Assembly (NCBI RefSeq): GCF_003024195.1
Contig: NZ_KZ679039.1
Coordinates: 660,285-724,284 of the forward strand
DNA length: 64,000 nucleotides
Direction of reading: 5' to 3'
Origin: Streptomyces dioscori
GTDB lineage: Bacteria; Actinomycetota; Actinomycetes; Streptomycetales; Streptomycetaceae
The first letter of the stretch is position 1; the number at the start of each line of letters is the position of its first letter. The position numbers and the translations under genes are program-made. This document shows, piece after piece, positions 8,678 to 17,767 of this stretch. Below the pieces are notes generated by a model. That model did not search any database. It was not told the origin of the DNA and saw only the letters and a program-made list of their open reading frames with translations.

Positions 8678-9472
8678 ATGCACGGGCCCACACCGCCCCT
8701 GCCCCTTCCCACCGACAGACTGCGGTTCGCGATGCCGCCCATGCACGAGTCGCTCGACGACGAGCGCCGGCACCGCAAGGAACGCCTGGCGGGCGCGCTG
8801 CGGCTCTTCGGGCGGCTCGGTTTCGAGGACGGGGTCTCCGGCCACATCACCGCGCGCGACCCGGAGTACAGCGACTGCTTCTGGGTGAACCCGTTCGGAA
8901 TGCCCTTCAAGCATGTCACCGTCGGCGACCTGGTGATGGCCAACGAGGACGGGCAGGTGCTGGAGGGCCGCTATCACGTGAACCAGGCTGCGTTCACCGT
9001 GCACGCCCAGGTGCACGCGGCCCGGCCCGACGTCGTCGCGGTCGCCCACTGCCACTCGGTGCACGGGCGCGCGCTGTCCGCGCTCGGCGATCTCCTCGAC
9101 CCGATCACCCAGGAGAGCTGCGCGTTCTACGAGGACCACGCGCTGTACGACGCCTACTCGGGGGTCGCCGTGGACGCCGAGGAGGGACGGCGGATCGCCT
9201 CCGCGCTCGGCTCGTTCAAGGCGCTCGTGCTGCGCAACCACGGGCTGCTGACGGTCGGCGACTCGGTGGACGCGGCGGCCTGGTGGTTCCTGTCCATGGA
9301 ACGCTCCTGCCAGGTGCAGCTCACCGCCCGCGCGGCCGGCCGGCCGGTGCTGATCGACCACAAGCAGGCGGTCGCGACGCGGGAACAGGCCGGCGGGGAC
9401 CTCGTGGCGTGGATCAACTACCAGCCGCTGTGGCAGGACATCAGCCGCAGCGAGCCGGACCTGCTGTCCTGA
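8678..9472 (+). CDS. Class II aldolase/adducin-family protein
   Basis: The 264-residue protein has the class II aldolase fold markers: FEDGVSGHITARDPE near the start (substrate loop), AHCHSVHG with His124, His126 and His129, and RNHGLL with His188. The histidines probably bind the catalytic metal. Relatives cleave or epimerise sugar phosphates, but bacterial members of this branch are often of unknown substrate. ATG 8678 is well supported by GGAGG 4 nt upstream. It stands alone and is followed by a short tandem-repeat array. Confidence 0.85.
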   Translation: MHGPTPPLPLPTDRLRFAMPPMHESLDDERRHRKERLAGALRLFGRLGFEDGVSGHITARDPEYSDCFWVNPFGMPFKHVTVGDLVMANEDGQVLEGRYHVNQAAFTVHAQVHAARPDVVAVAHCHSVHGRALSALGDLLDPITQESCAFYEDHALYDAYSGVAVDAEEGRRIASALGSFKALVLRNHGLLTVGDSVDAAAWWFLSMERSCQVQLTARAAGRPVLIDHKQAVATREQAGGDLVAWINYQPLWQDISRSEPDLLS

Positions 9473-9499
9473 CGTGTCGCAAAACCTTACGTGTCACCG

Positions 9500-9567
9500 G
9501 ATGTGCCGCGCCACGAGACGTGCCGCGCCACGAGACGTGCCGCGCCACAAGACGTGCCGCGCCACGA
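9500..9567. repeat. Four tandem 17-bp repeats between convergent genes
   Basis: Unit GACGTGCCGCGCCACGA, copies at 9500-9516, 9517-9533, 9534-9550 and 9551-9567, with one mismatch in the first (GATG) and one in the third (CAA). A partial copy follows. It lies between the 3' ends of two converging genes. Confidence 0.85.
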
Positions 9568-9594
9568 GACATGCCTCGTCGGGGAGGGCGCGGC

Positions 9595-10590
9595 TCACCG
9601 GAAGTCGCGCAGCACGGCCGCTTTCGTCGTCGCGAACTCCTCGTCGGTGAGCACGCCGTCGCGATGCAACTCACCCAACTCCCGCAGCCGTCGCAGGAGT
9701 ACGTCGTGAATGTCCTCCGGGGACGGCTGGAGTTCTCGGGTCCCTTGGCGCGCGCGGGGAGTCCGGGACGCCTGGGGCGGTACGGAATCCTCGGACGCGG
9801 CGGCCAGGAGGCGGGACGGATCGCCCCGTACCAACTCGCCCCGCACGAGCGCGCCCCGGCCCTGCCCGCCGGTCGCGGTTCGGGCGGACGGGTGCGGGAG
9901 GCGGGCCATGACCGCGGTGGCGACGAGGGCCGTGAGCAGATCGCGGCGGGCGCTGCCCCACAGGTCGAGCGCGAACGGATCCTTCTCCGGCGGCAGCTTG
10001 GAGAACACCGAGTCGGTCGTCACGAACCGCAGGAAGCCGTCCTCGTAACCGGAGTTGGGCAGCCACTCCACCTGCACCAGATCCGGCAGGCCGATGATGC
10101 GCGGGCCCGTCGCGCGCTTCACCCGGTCCGAGGTGTCGCTCCAGTCGATACGGACCCTGGCTCCGTCGAAGGAGACCGTGCCGTCGCTGGAGCGGACCGA
10201 GACGGGCACCGGCGGGCCGGGCAGCAGATACGCCGCGGCCGGTTCCTTGGGAATCTGTTCGATGAGCAGGGCGTGCCGGATCTCCTCGGCGACGTACTCG
10301 GCGACCCCCGAACGGTCGATGTCCACCGACAGCCGGTACGGATCCGCCGCGTCGGGCAGCCGGCCCCCGGTCGCCTGGAGGAGCGGGTCGGCGCCCTCGC
10401 GGAGTCTCAGCCGCAGCCGGCCACGCTTGCGTTCGGGCTCGTAGACGACACCCGCGACCGCTTCGAGGGGCACGGCGATCTCTCCGTACGTCTGCCGGAA
10501 CAGCGGCACGGAACGGTGCAGTCCCGGGGTGATCCGGACCGTGCTGCCGTCGAAGGCCCAGGTCCCGTCGCGCTGGATGATCTCGGCCAT
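9595..10590 (-). CDS. DUF4429 protein with C-terminal SHOCT-like segment
   Basis: 331 residues. The N-terminus (AEIIQRDGTWAFDGSTVRI) and a second similar module from about residue 135 (SDGTVSFDGARVRIDWSD) are a tandem beta-rich repeat typical of DUF4429. The C-terminus (LRRLRELGELHRDGVLTDEEFATTKAAVL) is a SHOCT-type helix-turn motif found at the ends of many oligomeric or membrane-associated proteins. Cytoplasmic with no membrane helix; function not established. ATG 10590 follows a weak ribosome site. It converges with the aldolase-like gene. Confidence 0.8.
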   Translation of the reverse strand: MAEIIQRDGTWAFDGSTVRITPGLHRSVPLFRQTYGEIAVPLEAVAGVVYEPERKRGRLRLRLREGADPLLQATGGRLPDAADPYRLSVDIDRSGVAEYVAEEIRHALLIEQIPKEPAAAYLLPGPPVPVSVRSSDGTVSFDGARVRIDWSDTSDRVKRATGPRIIGLPDLVQVEWLPNSGYEDGFLRFVTTDSVFSKLPPEKDPFALDLWGSARRDLLTALVATAVMARLPHPSARTATGGQGRGALVRGELVRGDPSRLLAAASEDSVPPQASRTPRARQGTRELQPSPEDIHDVLLRRLRELGELHRDGVLTDEEFATTKAAVLRDFR

Positions 10591-10819
10591 ACGGAAATTC
10601 TCGCAGCCGGGTCAACACGGGGGTGGCCGGTTCACCCGCGCTGACCGGACCTGGCGGACGCGGGGGGTGTGCGGTACGGCACAATGCGCTGTCGTCACAA
10701 GGCAGTTGTGCGGCTGCGCAGGTGTGCGGTGGGCGGATGTGCGGTGGGTGGGTGTGCGCGGTGGTCGGGCGCACGGCCGAAGAATTCTCGACAGAGCGGT
10801 GCGGAAGGCGGCAACGGGC

Positions 10820-12121
10820 GTGGCGGTGCAGGAGACGGGACAGAGCACGGGGCGTGACCCCGGCCGGGGTCCCGGTCGGAGCGGGCACGAGGGCGGCTGT
10901 GCCTGCGGGGACTGCCCGCACGGGGCGCGGGAGGGGCATCGGCGGGCCGTCGCCGCGTTCCTCTCCAAGCGGGACGAACTGGCGTCGGGGCACGGACTGC
11001 CGGCCGCGGTCGCGCACTCGGCCGGAGCCTCGCGTCAGTGGGTGTCGGACGCGCTGACCCAGTCCGCGGACCTCGTCGCCGAGCGCGGCCGGGCCGAGGG
11101 CGAGGTCTGGCTCGGCCTCGTCTGGCGGCGAACGGTCGCCGCGGTGTGGGGCCTTGTGGCCGTCCTGCTGCTGGTGCAGGCGCTCACCGCGATCGGGGCG
11201 GGCTGGACGTCCGCGCGCACCGCCGGACTGCTCGCGGCGGTCGTCGTGGCCGTGCTGCTGACCGCGGCCTCGTGGTTCCACCGGGCGCGCGGCGGAGTGC
11301 TGGCGCCGGTCATCGGTGAGGACAACCGGCTCTCCACCTCCCGCGTGGTGGCCGCCGGCTGGGTGCTGTTCGTCGTCTACGCGGTGCTGGTACTGGCCGG
11401 GCGGCTCGCCGGGGCGTCCTCGCACACCGAACGCGACTCCCTGATCGAGGGGCTCGAACTCGCCCGGGGCGCGGGCATCGTGACCGTCCTCGCCGTTGTG
11501 TGCGCGATCGCCGTCCTGGTGCGGCGGGTCGTCGGGCTGCGGGTTCTCGGACAGCGGCTGCAGAAGGTACGGGCCGACCGGCCGCGGGCCGCCGACCTGC
11601 TGACCGACGACTCCGGACGCGGCAGCTTCGCGGACACCCAGTACGCGGTACTGGGTGCCGTCGCGCTGGTGTTCGCGGCCGTACGGCTGGCCCGGCGTCC
11701 CGAGCAGCTGCCGGACCTGCCGTGGGGACTCGCGGTCATGGTGCTGATCTCGGCCGCCACGTACGTCGCCGCGAAGTACGCCGAGGGCGGCCGGCCGGTG
11801 ATCCTCTCGGTCGTGCGCTCCCGCGAGGCCGGGGACCTGGACGCGCCGATCAGGACCGGCGACGACATCGAGATCCGGGGCGCCGGGTTCGTGCCGCCCG
11901 GCGCACAGAGCGCCGACCGGCTGTCGCGGATGGTGGTACGCATCGGCGCGGTACACGTACACGTCCCGCTGGTCCCGGTGCCGGGCGGTTTCAGCAACCC
12001 CTCCGACGCCGTCCTCACCGTGCCCGTACCCGCGGACGTGGAACCGGGCCGGGTGGAGGTACAGGTCGTCACCGCGGCGGGCGTGGAGACCAACCGTGTG
12101 GAGATCGACGTCACGGACTGA
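10820..12121 (+). CDS. Polytopic membrane protein with C-terminal beta domain
   Basis: About 433 residues from GTG 10820 (GTG 10826 is the alternative; a GGAAGG lies upstream). The first 90 residues are soluble and Cys/Gly/His-containing (GGCACGDCPHG). At least five hydrophobic helices follow, e.g. VWGLVAVLLLVQALTAIGAG and VLGAVALVFAAVRLA. The C-terminal 110 residues (TGDDIEIRGAGFVPPGA ... VEVQVVTAAGVETNRVEIDV) read like an IPT/TIG beta-sandwich. That fold is inferred; no function can be assigned. Confidence 0.7.
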   Translation: MAVQETGQSTGRDPGRGPGRSGHEGGCACGDCPHGAREGHRRAVAAFLSKRDELASGHGLPAAVAHSAGASRQWVSDALTQSADLVAERGRAEGEVWLGLVWRRTVAAVWGLVAVLLLVQALTAIGAGWTSARTAGLLAAVVVAVLLTAASWFHRARGGVLAPVIGEDNRLSTSRVVAAGWVLFVVYAVLVLAGRLAGASSHTERDSLIEGLELARGAGIVTVLAVVCAIAVLVRRVVGLRVLGQRLQKVRADRPRAADLLTDDSGRGSFADTQYAVLGAVALVFAAVRLARRPEQLPDLPWGLAVMVLISAATYVAAKYAEGGRPVILSVVRSREAGDLDAPIRTGDDIEIRGAGFVPPGAQSADRLSRMVVRIGAVHVHVPLVPVPGGFSNPSDAVLTVPVPADVEPGRVEVQVVTAAGVETNRVEIDVTD

Positions 12122-12365
12122 GAACGCTCGGACCACTGCGGAACTCCCACCCTTCCGGCGATCGGGATCATGGGGAATCAGGGGATCACGGGATCATGGG
12201 GGATCGGGACCGAAGAGATCAGGATCAAAGAGATCAGGATTAAAGGGGACGATCGGGCGGACGTGGTGAAAATTTATGCGTCCGCCCCTGAGCGAGGACT
12301 CGTCCCCGTACGTATTGTCTTGTTGAGGGGTGAACCGTTCGGCGGTTGAGAGGTGGCGGAGGGCT

Positions 12366-12902
12366 ATGGCTCACGGCATGCGCATGGACACGCACTCCGG
12401 ATACTCGGACGACGGCGGCGGTGGCGACTGGCGGGACACCGCGACGCGGTACGCGCTGCTGCCCCTGCGCGTCTTCCTCGGTGTCACCTTCATCTACGCG
12501 GGGCTCGACAAACTCACCGACAGCGCGTTCATGTCCGACTCCGGCGCCGGCTCCATCGGCGACATGATGCGTGCGGTCCGTGACTCGTCGGCGATCCCCG
12601 CTCTCCTCGACCTCTCCCTCAAGAACCCTGTCGGCTTCGGCTACGCCATCGCCCTCGGCGAGCTCGCCGTGGGCATCGGCACCCTGATCGGCCTGCTGGC
12701 CCGCCTCGCCGCAGTCGGCGGGGCACTGATCTCGCTCAGCCTCTGGCTGACGATGAGCTGGGCCGCGGACCCGTACTACTACGGCAACGACCTCCCTTAC
12801 CTGATGGCCTGGCTGCCCCTGGTCCTGGCCGGAGCGGGCGTGTTCTCCGTGGACGCGTCACTCCGCTCCCGCCGACGCCGCAGGGCGGGCACCGCTTACT
12901 AG
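12366..12902 (+). CDS. DoxX-family membrane protein
   Basis: 178 residues with four transmembrane helices and the DoxX pattern: LLPLRVFLGVTFIYAGLDKL at helix 1 and GYAIALGELAVGIGTLIGLL at helix 2. DoxX proteins are small inner-membrane proteins linked to redox or thiol stress, with uncertain biochemistry. ATG 12366 follows GGAGGGCT; a longer frame starts at GTG 12330. The upstream 240 bp has repeated GATCAGGATCA-type words and no clear promoter. Confidence 0.8.
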   Translation: MAHGMRMDTHSGYSDDGGGGDWRDTATRYALLPLRVFLGVTFIYAGLDKLTDSAFMSDSGAGSIGDMMRAVRDSSAIPALLDLSLKNPVGFGYAIALGELAVGIGTLIGLLARLAAVGGALISLSLWLTMSWAADPYYYGNDLPYLMAWLPLVLAGAGVFSVDASLRSRRRRRAGTAY

Positions 12903-13225
12903 ACGGGCCGACGGGCTTCACACCGACGGGCAGACGGGCTTCACACCGACGGGCCTGCGGGCCTGCATACCTCTCCGGACTCCGGGCGGGTTCGGTACGG
13001 GCTGGTCCCGGGCCGGCCTTGCAGGGCCAGCCTTGCCGGGCCGGTCCTGCATCGGGCCGAGGCGAGGCCGGCCCGAGGTGGGAGGCGGTTTGAGGCCGGG
13101 GCGGTCCGAGGCGAGGGGCGGTCGAGCCCGAGCCCTGGCCCTGGCCGCGCTAAGCCCGAGCCCGAGCCCGAGGTCGGGACTGGACCTAGTCGGCGGCTTG
13201 GCGGCCGGGCGGCCCGGCGGTGCGC
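12903..13225. other. Gene-free low-complexity stretch
   Basis: Two copies of a 23-bp unit (ACGGGCTTCACACCGACGGGC plus 2 nt) at 12911-12956, then GGCC-rich DNA and runs of GCCCGA-type hexamers near 13150-13180. No coding bias or clear signal. Confidence 0.5.
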
Positions 13226-13465
13226 TCAGCCCGGCGCCCCCGCGCCGTCCCGTGCAGGCGCCGTACGCCGACGCCGGCGTCGCCGTATCCCGTGGGCCAC
13301 GCTGCCCGTGACAGCCGCCAGACACAGGCCTCCCGTGACGAGCGGTATCACCGCGAACCACGGGGTCTCCCAGAGCCCGCCCGCGTCACCGGCGTAGATG
13401 ACACCCGTCAGGGTCAGGAAGAGGCCCGCTATGAGCCTGCCCGGCTTGAACTCATGACGTCGCAC
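13226..13465 (-). CDS. Small two-helix membrane protein, coupled to the PspC gene
   Basis: 79 residues: basic N-terminus (HEFKPGRLIAG), two membrane helices (LFLTLTGVIYAGDAGGLW and PWFAVIPLVTGGLCLAAVTG) and an Arg-rich tail. GTG 13465 has GGAGG 8 nt upstream and overlaps the 3' end of the PspC gene by 14 bp, so it is translationally coupled and probably acts with it in the membrane. No catalytic motif. Confidence 0.75.
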   Translation of the reverse strand: MRRHEFKPGRLIAGLFLTLTGVIYAGDAGGLWETPWFAVIPLVTGGLCLAAVTGSVAHGIRRRRRRRTAPARDGAGAPG

Positions 13466-14969
13466 GGGTCACCTCCGCCTGACCGAGACCGACTTCGAGA
13501 GTGAGATCGAGCGTTCCTCCGTCCTTGCTCCCGTCCGCGGGCGCGAGGGTCAGTTCCTTGTGCTTGCCGGGAGCCACGTCCACGTCCTGCTTGTCGTCAC
13601 CCGGCAACTGGATGTCCCCGACGCCCACTTCGATGTTCAGTCGCACCGTCACATCCTTCGGCACGACGACCTTGAGCTGGCCCATGCCCACCTCGGCGTT
13701 CGTCGTCACGGTCCGGCCCTTGCCGACGGCTATCCGGCTGAGATCGAGCGTGCCGATGCCCGAACCGAGGTCGTACTGCTCCTCTACGGCGGCCGCCGTG
13801 GCCGGTGTCCAGTCCACTCGCTCCCAGTGGGTCGTGATGTCCGCCGGCAGCGCCGCCGAGCAGGCCAGCAGCCCCGCCGTGACGATCGCGAGGAAGACCG
13901 AGCCCGCTCCCGTGCGCCCGCGGAACGAGCTGACCGCGATGCCCAGGCCGAACACGGCGAGCGCACAGGCCAGGCCCGTTTGCAGGCTGGTGCCGAGCGT
14001 GTGGTCGTCCCAGGTCAGACGCGTACCGAGCGCGCCCGCGACGAGGGCGAGCAGGAACACCCGGCCGCCGATCCCACTGGGGCCGCGCGGCTTGACGTCC
14101 CGCGTCCGTATGTCCCGGCCGGAGCCGCCGCCGTGCGCGATGGTGACCGCCGCCGCGATGTCCCGGTCCCAGGTGCCCTTGGGGCCCCACAGGTAGCCCG
14201 TGCCGCCCTCGTACGTACCGTCCTTGACGATGGGCTCCCGCCACCAGGAGGGGAAGGCGGCGGGCACGGGCGGTGCCTGCGCCTCGGGCGGTGCGTCGGC
14301 CACGGCCTGCGCGGCTATGGGGCCGCCCCTGCCCGAGCGCACCCGGGAGCTGGGGGACGGGTCGGGGATATCGGTACCGCGCTGCCGCGACCAGTAGCCG
14401 GCGCCCGCGAGCAGCAGCGAGAGCGTCGCCGCGAAGGTGAGCACGCTCGCGTTGTTCAGCATGGAGAGGAACACGCCGCAGCCGACCAGGGCGAACAGCA
14501 CGCCCGCCAGCGCCTGGCCGTCGACGCGGCCGGTGAGGAGCTTGCGCACCTCGTTCTCCTCCTCGTCGTCGTAAGGGACGAAGAGCCAGGCGAAGCCGTA
14601 GAAGATGAGGCCGAGGCCGCCGGTCGCGGAGAGCACCGCGAGCACGATCCGGAAGATCACCGGGTCCATGTCGCACTGCCGCCCGAGCCCCGCGCACACA
14701 CCGCCCAGCATCCGGTGCCGCCGGTCGCGCCGGAACCTGCGCGGAACATCGGGTACCGCTGGGTCCTCGGGCGTGGGCCTCTCCCCGGGCGCACGCGGCT
14801 CCTCACCGGCGGTGGGCGCGGTGGGCGCCGGTGCGTCCGCCCGGGCGTCCGCCGCCGGCACCGAGTCCTGCGGCCCGCGGCCAGGCCCCGGGGCCGCACT
14901 CGCGTCCGGGCCGGAGCCGGGTCCCGGCCCGGGCCCCGAATGCGCCGCGGCGTGCTGCTGATCGCTCAT
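13452..14969 (-). CDS. PspC-domain envelope-stress protein with C-terminal toast-rack domain
   Basis: 505 residues from ATG 14969. A Pro/Ala/Gly-rich cytoplasmic leader of about 75 residues precedes the PspC domain (RRHRMLGGVCAGLGRQCDMD, then a membrane helix ending LFVPYDDEEE). Several further helices follow. The last 120 residues (AEVGMGQLKVVVPKDVTV ... EVGVGDIQLPG ... EVGLGQAEV) are repeated beta-arches typical of the LiaF/DUF2154 toast-rack fold, expected outside the membrane. Probably senses or buffers envelope stress together with the divergent PspC kinase. It is coupled to the small membrane protein downstream. Confidence 0.85.
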   Translation of the reverse strand: MSDQQHAAAHSGPGPGPGSGPDASAAPGPGRGPQDSVPAADARADAPAPTAPTAGEEPRAPGERPTPEDPAVPDVPRRFRRDRRHRMLGGVCAGLGRQCDMDPVIFRIVLAVLSATGGLGLIFYGFAWLFVPYDDEEENEVRKLLTGRVDGQALAGVLFALVGCGVFLSMLNNASVLTFAATLSLLLAGAGYWSRQRGTDIPDPSPSSRVRSGRGGPIAAQAVADAPPEAQAPPVPAAFPSWWREPIVKDGTYEGGTGYLWGPKGTWDRDIAAAVTIAHGGGSGRDIRTRDVKPRGPSGIGGRVFLLALVAGALGTRLTWDDHTLGTSLQTGLACALAVFGLGIAVSSFRGRTGAGSVFLAIVTAGLLACSAALPADITTHWERVDWTPATAAAVEEQYDLGSGIGTLDLSRIAVGKGRTVTTNAEVGMGQLKVVVPKDVTVRLNIEVGVGDIQLPGDDKQDVDVAPGKHKELTLAPADGSKDGGTLDLTLEVGLGQAEVTRATS

Positions 14970-15179
14970 ACGTCCATGGTGACGGCCACGACGGCCCGAC
15001 GGCAGTCGGAACGACCCTGGCCGAACCCTGAATTCAGCCCCGAGACGACCCCCAGGCCCGTGCGCCACCACCCGGCGCCGGCTGACGGAGCGCGGGAGTG
15101 AGGGTGGGGGGCGGGTGCGAGAGCGGGTGCTGGGGCTGGGTGCCGGGGCCGGCGCGGTGGGGCGGCGGTGCGTGCGCGA

Positions 15180-15528
15180 CGCGGTTCTGACGTCCTGGCA
15201 AACGGGGCCCCGGCGCGCGAGCTGCGGCTACCCCGGCGCGGTCGCCGAGCGGCGCCTTGTGACCGGGCGGTCGTGCGGCGTCGGCTCCCGGGCTGTTCAG
15301 ACAGGGGGGTCCGAGTTTCGTGGCCCCGGCGCCCGAGCCGAGCGGCGTCACGGGACCGGGCGGTCGTGCGATGCCGGCTCCCGGGTCGCTCGGGAAGGGG
15401 GTCCGAGTATCGAGGTCCCGGCGCGCGAGCCGACCGGTGCCGCGTGCCCTGGCAGTCGTGCGGCGTCGGTTCCCGGCCCGTTCAGACACGGGGTTCCGCG
15501 CAGCGCGGTCCCGGCGCCTGAGATCAGG
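15180..15528. repeat. Imperfect 92-93 bp tandem repeats
   Basis: The motif GGTCGTGCGGCGTCGGCTCC recurs with TCGTGC at 15271, 15364 and 15456. Each unit also has a GGGGTCCGAGT-like block and CCCCGGCGCSCGAG-like block. About 3.5 copies fill the gap between the divergent PspC genes. Coding potential looks poor on both strands. Confidence 0.75.
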
Positions 15529-15665
15529 TGGTGTCGCTGGCGGAGCCGCTCAGCCCCGGCCACCGCGGCCCCTCGCACACCCGCCGGGGCCGGATTCGAA
15601 GATCAGGGGAGTCTCGGGGGTCGACCCTGATGCCCGGTGGCGCCCGGCGTGTGAACATCGATGGC

Positions 15666-16949
15666 ATGCCGGACGCCGCAGCCCTGACCATCGAGGACCC
15701 ACGGCCTCCGCGCAAGCTCTACCGCAGCAGCGACGGACGCTGGCTCGGGGGCGTGGCGCGGGGGCTCGCTGGGCATCTCGGCCTGCCCGTGATCTGGGTC
15801 CGGCTGATCTTCGCGGGCCTGTTCATGGCGGACGGCCTGGGAGCCTTGTTGTACGCGGCGTTCTGGTTCTTCGTCCCCCTGGGCGTCGGAGGCGTGGACG
15901 CCGAGAGGCCCCCCGCCCTCGCCACCGAGACCTCCCCCGACGGCCGCCGCAGGCTCGTGGCCCGCAAGCCCGACAAGGGCCAGATCGTCGCGCTGCTAGC
16001 GATGGTCGTGGTGGCCCTGATCTTCGTGGGGAACGTGGACCTGAGCGGCGGTGCCAAGGCCTATCTCTGGCCCACCGTCCTCGTCGGCGCGGGCGTGGCC
16101 CTGGTCTGGCGCCAGGCGGACAACGCCAGGCGGGCCCGCTGGATGGAGGTGGGCCGCCGCAAGCGCACGATCAGCCTGCTCCGCTCCGCGGCGGGTGTTC
16201 TGCTGGTCGCCGCGGGGGTCTCCGGGATATTCGTCCTGCAGGGCTCCGCCGCCCATCTCGGTTCGGTCCTGCAGGCCGCGCTCGCCGTCCTCGTCGGGAT
16301 AGCGCTGCTGGCCGGTCCGTATCTCGTGCGTATGACCCAGGACCTCTCCGAGGAGCGCCTGATGCGCATCCGCGCCCAGGAGCGGGCCGAAGTCGCCGCG
16401 CACGTCCACGACTCGGTGCTGCACACCCTCACCCTGATACAGCGCAACGCGGAGAACGCGAGCGAGGTCCGGCGCCTGGCCCGCGCCCAGGAGCGCGACC
16501 TGCGCAACTGGCTCTACAAACCGGAGGGCACCGGCAAGGACGAGGCGGACGAACCCGACACCCTAGCTGAGGCCGTCAAGCGCAGCGCGGCGGAGGTCGA
16601 GGACAAGCACGGGGTTCCCATAGAGGTCGTGGTCGTCGGCGACTGCCTGCTGGACGACAGGATCGGCGCCCAGATGCAGGCCGCGAGGGAGGCCATGGTG
16701 AACGCGGCCAAGTACGGTGGCGACGGCGGCGCGGTGCAGGTCTTCGCCGAGGTCGAGGGAAGGACCGTCTTCGTGTCGGTCCGGGACCGCGGTCCCGGAT
16801 TCGACCTGGACTCGATACCCGCCGACCGCATGGGCGTCAGAGAATCGATCATCGGCCGCATGGAGCGCAACGGCGGTACGGCCAGGCTGCGCGCGGTGCC
16901 GGACGGCGGCACGGAGGTCGAGCTGGAGATGGAGAGGGCGGAGACATGA
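15666..16949 (+). CDS. PspC-domain sensor histidine kinase
   Basis: 427 residues from ATG 15666. The N-terminus is a PspC domain (RKLYRSSDGRWLGGVARGLAGHLGLP). Several helices follow (LLAMVVVALIFVGNVDL, AGVLLVAAGVSGIFVLQG, VLVGIALLAGPYLV), then a NarL-type kinase dimerisation segment AHVHDSVLHTLTLIQRNA carrying the probable phospho-histidine, and an ATP-binding HATPase with AAREAMVNAAKYG (N box) and VRDRGPGFDLD (G1 box). It overlaps the response regulator (ATGA). Together they form a two-component system likely to sense envelope stress. A longer frame upstream (15528) enters the repeats and is less likely. Confidence 0.88.
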   Translation: MPDAAALTIEDPRPPRKLYRSSDGRWLGGVARGLAGHLGLPVIWVRLIFAGLFMADGLGALLYAAFWFFVPLGVGGVDAERPPALATETSPDGRRRLVARKPDKGQIVALLAMVVVALIFVGNVDLSGGAKAYLWPTVLVGAGVALVWRQADNARRARWMEVGRRKRTISLLRSAAGVLLVAAGVSGIFVLQGSAAHLGSVLQAALAVLVGIALLAGPYLVRMTQDLSEERLMRIRAQERAEVAAHVHDSVLHTLTLIQRNAENASEVRRLARAQERDLRNWLYKPEGTGKDEADEPDTLAEAVKRSAAEVEDKHGVPIEVVVVGDCLLDDRIGAQMQAAREAMVNAAKYGGDGGAVQVFAEVEGRTVFVSVRDRGPGFDLDSIPADRMGVRESIIGRMERNGGTARLRAVPDGGTEVELEMERAET

Positions 16950-17725
16950 GCGACGCGAACGAACCGACCGGAGCGGCCGGAGCAGTCGGGCCGGGCGCCG
17001 GCGCGGCCGGTGCGGATGCGGCCGGCGCGGGCTCGGCGGAGGACCCGGCGGCTTCGGCGCCCGGGCGGCGGGTGCGCGTGGTGCTCGTCGACGACCACCG
17101 CATGTTCCGTACAGGAGTCCAGGCGGAGATCGGGCAGACCGAGCGGACCGGCGTCGAGGTGGTCGGCGAGGCCGCGGACGTCGACCAGGCGGTCACGGTC
17201 ATCACGGCGACCCGGCCCGAGGTCGTCCTCCTCGACGTCCACCTCCCCGGCGGCGGTGGCGTCGAAGTCCTGCGCCGCTGCTCGCCGTTGATGGCCGACC
17301 CCGAGCAGCCGGTGCGATTCCTCGCGCTGTCCGTGTCGGACGCGGCCGAGGACGTCATCGGGGTGATCCGCGGCGGCGCCCGCGGCTATGTGACGAAGAC
17401 GATCACCGGCACGGACCTCGTCGACTCCGTCTTCCGCGTCCAGGACGGCGACGCCGTCTTCTCGCCCCGCCTCGCCGGCTTCGTCCTCGACGCCTTCGCC
17501 TCGACCGACGCCCCGCCGGTCGACGAGGACCTCGACCGTCTCACCCAGCGCGAGCGCGAGGTCCTGCGCCTCATCGCCCGCGGTTACGCCTACAAGGAGA
17601 TCGCCAAGCAGCTCTTCATCTCCGTCAAGACGGTCGAGTCCCATGTCTCGGCGGTCCTGCGAAAGCTCCAGCTCTCCAACCGGCACGAGCTGACCCGGTG
17701 GGCGACGGCACGACGACTGGTGTAG
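16946..17725 (+). CDS. NarL/LuxR-family response regulator
   Basis: 259 residues. An Ala/Gly-rich leader of 40 residues precedes the receiver domain: acidic pair Asp49-Asp50 (VDDHRMF), phospho-acceptor Asp97 (LLDVHLPG) and conserved Lys151. The C-terminal HTH is LuxR type (LTQREREVLRLIARGYAYKE and KTVESHVSAVLRKL). It starts inside the kinase stop (ATGA at 16946), so the two proteins are made together. Expected target is the divergent PspC operon or cell-envelope genes, by analogy only. Confidence 0.93.
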   Translation: MSDANEPTGAAGAVGPGAGAAGADAAGAGSAEDPAASAPGRRVRVVLVDDHRMFRTGVQAEIGQTERTGVEVVGEAADVDQAVTVITATRPEVVLLDVHLPGGGGVEVLRRCSPLMADPEQPVRFLALSVSDAAEDVIGVIRGGARGYVTKTITGTDLVDSVFRVQDGDAVFSPRLAGFVLDAFASTDAPPVDEDLDRLTQREREVLRLIARGYAYKEIAKQLFISVKTVESHVSAVLRKLQLSNRHELTRWATARRLV

Positions 17726-17767
17726 CGCCGGCCGCCGGCCGAGCCCGGGCGGTGAGAGGTCTCTCCC

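Noticed and set aside
8428..8943. N-terminal extension of the membrane protein gene ending at 7744
   Set aside because: It would overlap the well-supported aldolase-like gene on the other strand and has no membrane or domain features.
9500..9567. A CRISPR or attachment site
   Set aside because: The units are directly abutting with no spacers, and no integrase or tRNA lies nearby.
15072..15665. Coding genes across the repeats upstream of the PspC kinase
   Set aside because: Open frames on both strands come from repeat units and GC bias; the peptides are Arg/Pro/Gly-rich without domains.
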